NCBI GenBank assembly: GCA_937975585.1
Contig: CALJUC010000268.1
Location: forward strand, 1 to 6,813
DNA length: 6,813 nucleotides
Direction of reading: 5' to 3'
DNA from: an uncultured Moraxella sp.
GTDB taxonomy: Bacteria > Pseudomonadota > Gammaproteobacteria > Pseudomonadales > Moraxellaceae
The notes beneath the pieces are model-generated. The model searched no databases, was not told where the DNA came from, and saw only the letters and a list, made by a program, of their open reading frames with translations. Of the stretch, positions 6,522 through 6,813 are shown in pieces (positions within the stretch are counted from its first letter, which is position 1; each line of letters begins with the position of its first letter). The translations under genes were made by a program, and so were the position numbers.

Positions 6522-6752
6522 ATGGCACGAATCGCATTAACAGATGAATTATGGGCACAACTACAACATACCATGAAGCAACATGGATATTATATCACAA
6601 AAAATACCCGTACCGTGATGGAAGCCATCCTATGGAAACTAAGAACAGGCGCACCATGGGGAGACATCCCTGAAGAATTAATCTCATGGAAAACTGCCTA
6701 TAACCGATTTAACCGATGGTCGGAAAACGGATTATGGCAGAATTTTTTTTAG
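6522..6752 (+). CDS. IS5-family transposase OrfA (N-terminal, DUF4096-like)
   Basis: Encodes 76 residues with the N-terminal helix-turn-helix region of IS5-family transposases: LTDELWAQL near the start, then VMEAILWKLRTGAPWGDIP and a WKTAYNRFNRWSENGLW segment that typically leads into the DDE domain. The start has AGGA at 6514-6517, 4 bases upstream of ATG. The frame ends at a TAG directly after a run of eight T (6743-6750), the kind of place where IS5/IS427-group elements often shift frame to make the full transposase. Confidence 0.85.
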   Translation: MARIALTDELWAQLQHTMKQHGYYITKNTRTVMEAILWKLRTGAPWGDIPEELISWKTAYNRFNRWSENGLWQNFF

Positions 6753-6759
6753 CTTTTGA

Positions 6760-6813
6760 TCAGAAATTGATACAGAGTGGTTATTCATCGATGGAAGCTA
6801 CATACGGTGTCAT
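6760..6813 (+). pseudogene. IS5-family transposase OrfB (DDE domain), partial, out of frame
   Basis: Read from 6760, this frame gives SEIDTEWLFIDGSYIRCH. The FIDGS motif around the first catalytic Asp (codon 6790-6792) is characteristic of IS5 DDE transposases. It is in +1 frame relative to OrfA (equivalent to -2), not the usual -1, and the codon just before it (6757-6759) is TGA. A single slip at the T-run therefore cannot join the two parts, so the copy is probably inactive or carries a base error near the sequence end. The window ends inside this domain. Confidence 0.65.

Larger units (their letters stand above)
6445..6813 (+). mobile_element. IS5-family insertion sequence, left part only
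   Basis: The element contains an IS5-type OrfA and the start of a DDE-domain OrfB, and is cut by the window edge. The left end is placed at GGCTGTGTCCCTAATTC (6445 onward), which resembles ends of IS5-group elements. The preceding TTA or TA could be the short target duplication typical of that group. The exact end is uncertain because the right inverted repeat is not in the window. It inserted 24 bases after the dsbB terminator, where it would do little harm. Confidence 0.75.

Noticed and set aside
1..6813. CRISPR array, tRNA, rRNA or riboswitch
   Set aside because: No regularly spaced direct repeats, tRNA-like cloverleaf, rRNA stretch or known aptamer pattern was seen on either strand by eye.

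Overview
The window looks like a short chromosomal contig from a gammaproteobacterium of the family Moraxellaceae (Psychrobacter/Moraxella-like; the genus cannot be fixed by eye). This rests on recall of protein families: a YheS-type ABC-F ATPase, an ErpA-type Fe-S carrier, an orphan Roadblock/LC7 protein of a kind I associate with Acinetobacter and relatives, and a gshA-dsbB pair. GC content is moderate and the core genes favour CGT/CGC arginine codons.

Layout. 1-876: one ORF whose first ~215-222 codons are the N-terminal part of a serine recombinase with a Firmicutes-like style (strong AAGGAG ribosome site, many AGA/AGG codons). Its last ~50 codons are the C-terminal half of a glutaredoxin domain like that of peroxiredoxin-glutaredoxin hybrids. 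The two halves meet at a short motif (LNEKGYK) plausible in both families, so this is either a real fusion or a chimeric assembly join. 891-921: a perfect hairpin terminator shared by convergent genes. 936-2879 (minus): yheS-like ABC-F ATPase, carrying a perfect parS (ParB-binding) site in its linker-coding region. 2978-3310: erpA. 3311-3639: a non-coding stretch with inverted repeats. 3640-3996: small Roadblock/LC7 protein with the codon use of a highly expressed gene, followed by a terminator. 4179-5771: gshA, glutamate-cysteine ligase. 5830-6351: dsbB, followed by a strong terminator. 6445-6813: left end of an IS5-family insertion sequence, cut by the window edge, with its transposase frame disrupted.

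Much of the chromosomal part concerns thiol and redox chemistry: a glutaredoxin remnant (glutathione-dependent), GshA (first step of glutathione synthesis), DsbB (re-oxidation of DsbA in the inner membrane) and ErpA (Fe-S delivery). The parS site suggests that this piece lies in the origin-proximal part of the chromosome. Both window ends lie in mobile-type DNA, where metagenomic or draft assemblies often break or mis-join. I see no clear new multi-gene system. The two most informative points are the recombinase-glutaredoxin join and the intragenic parS.
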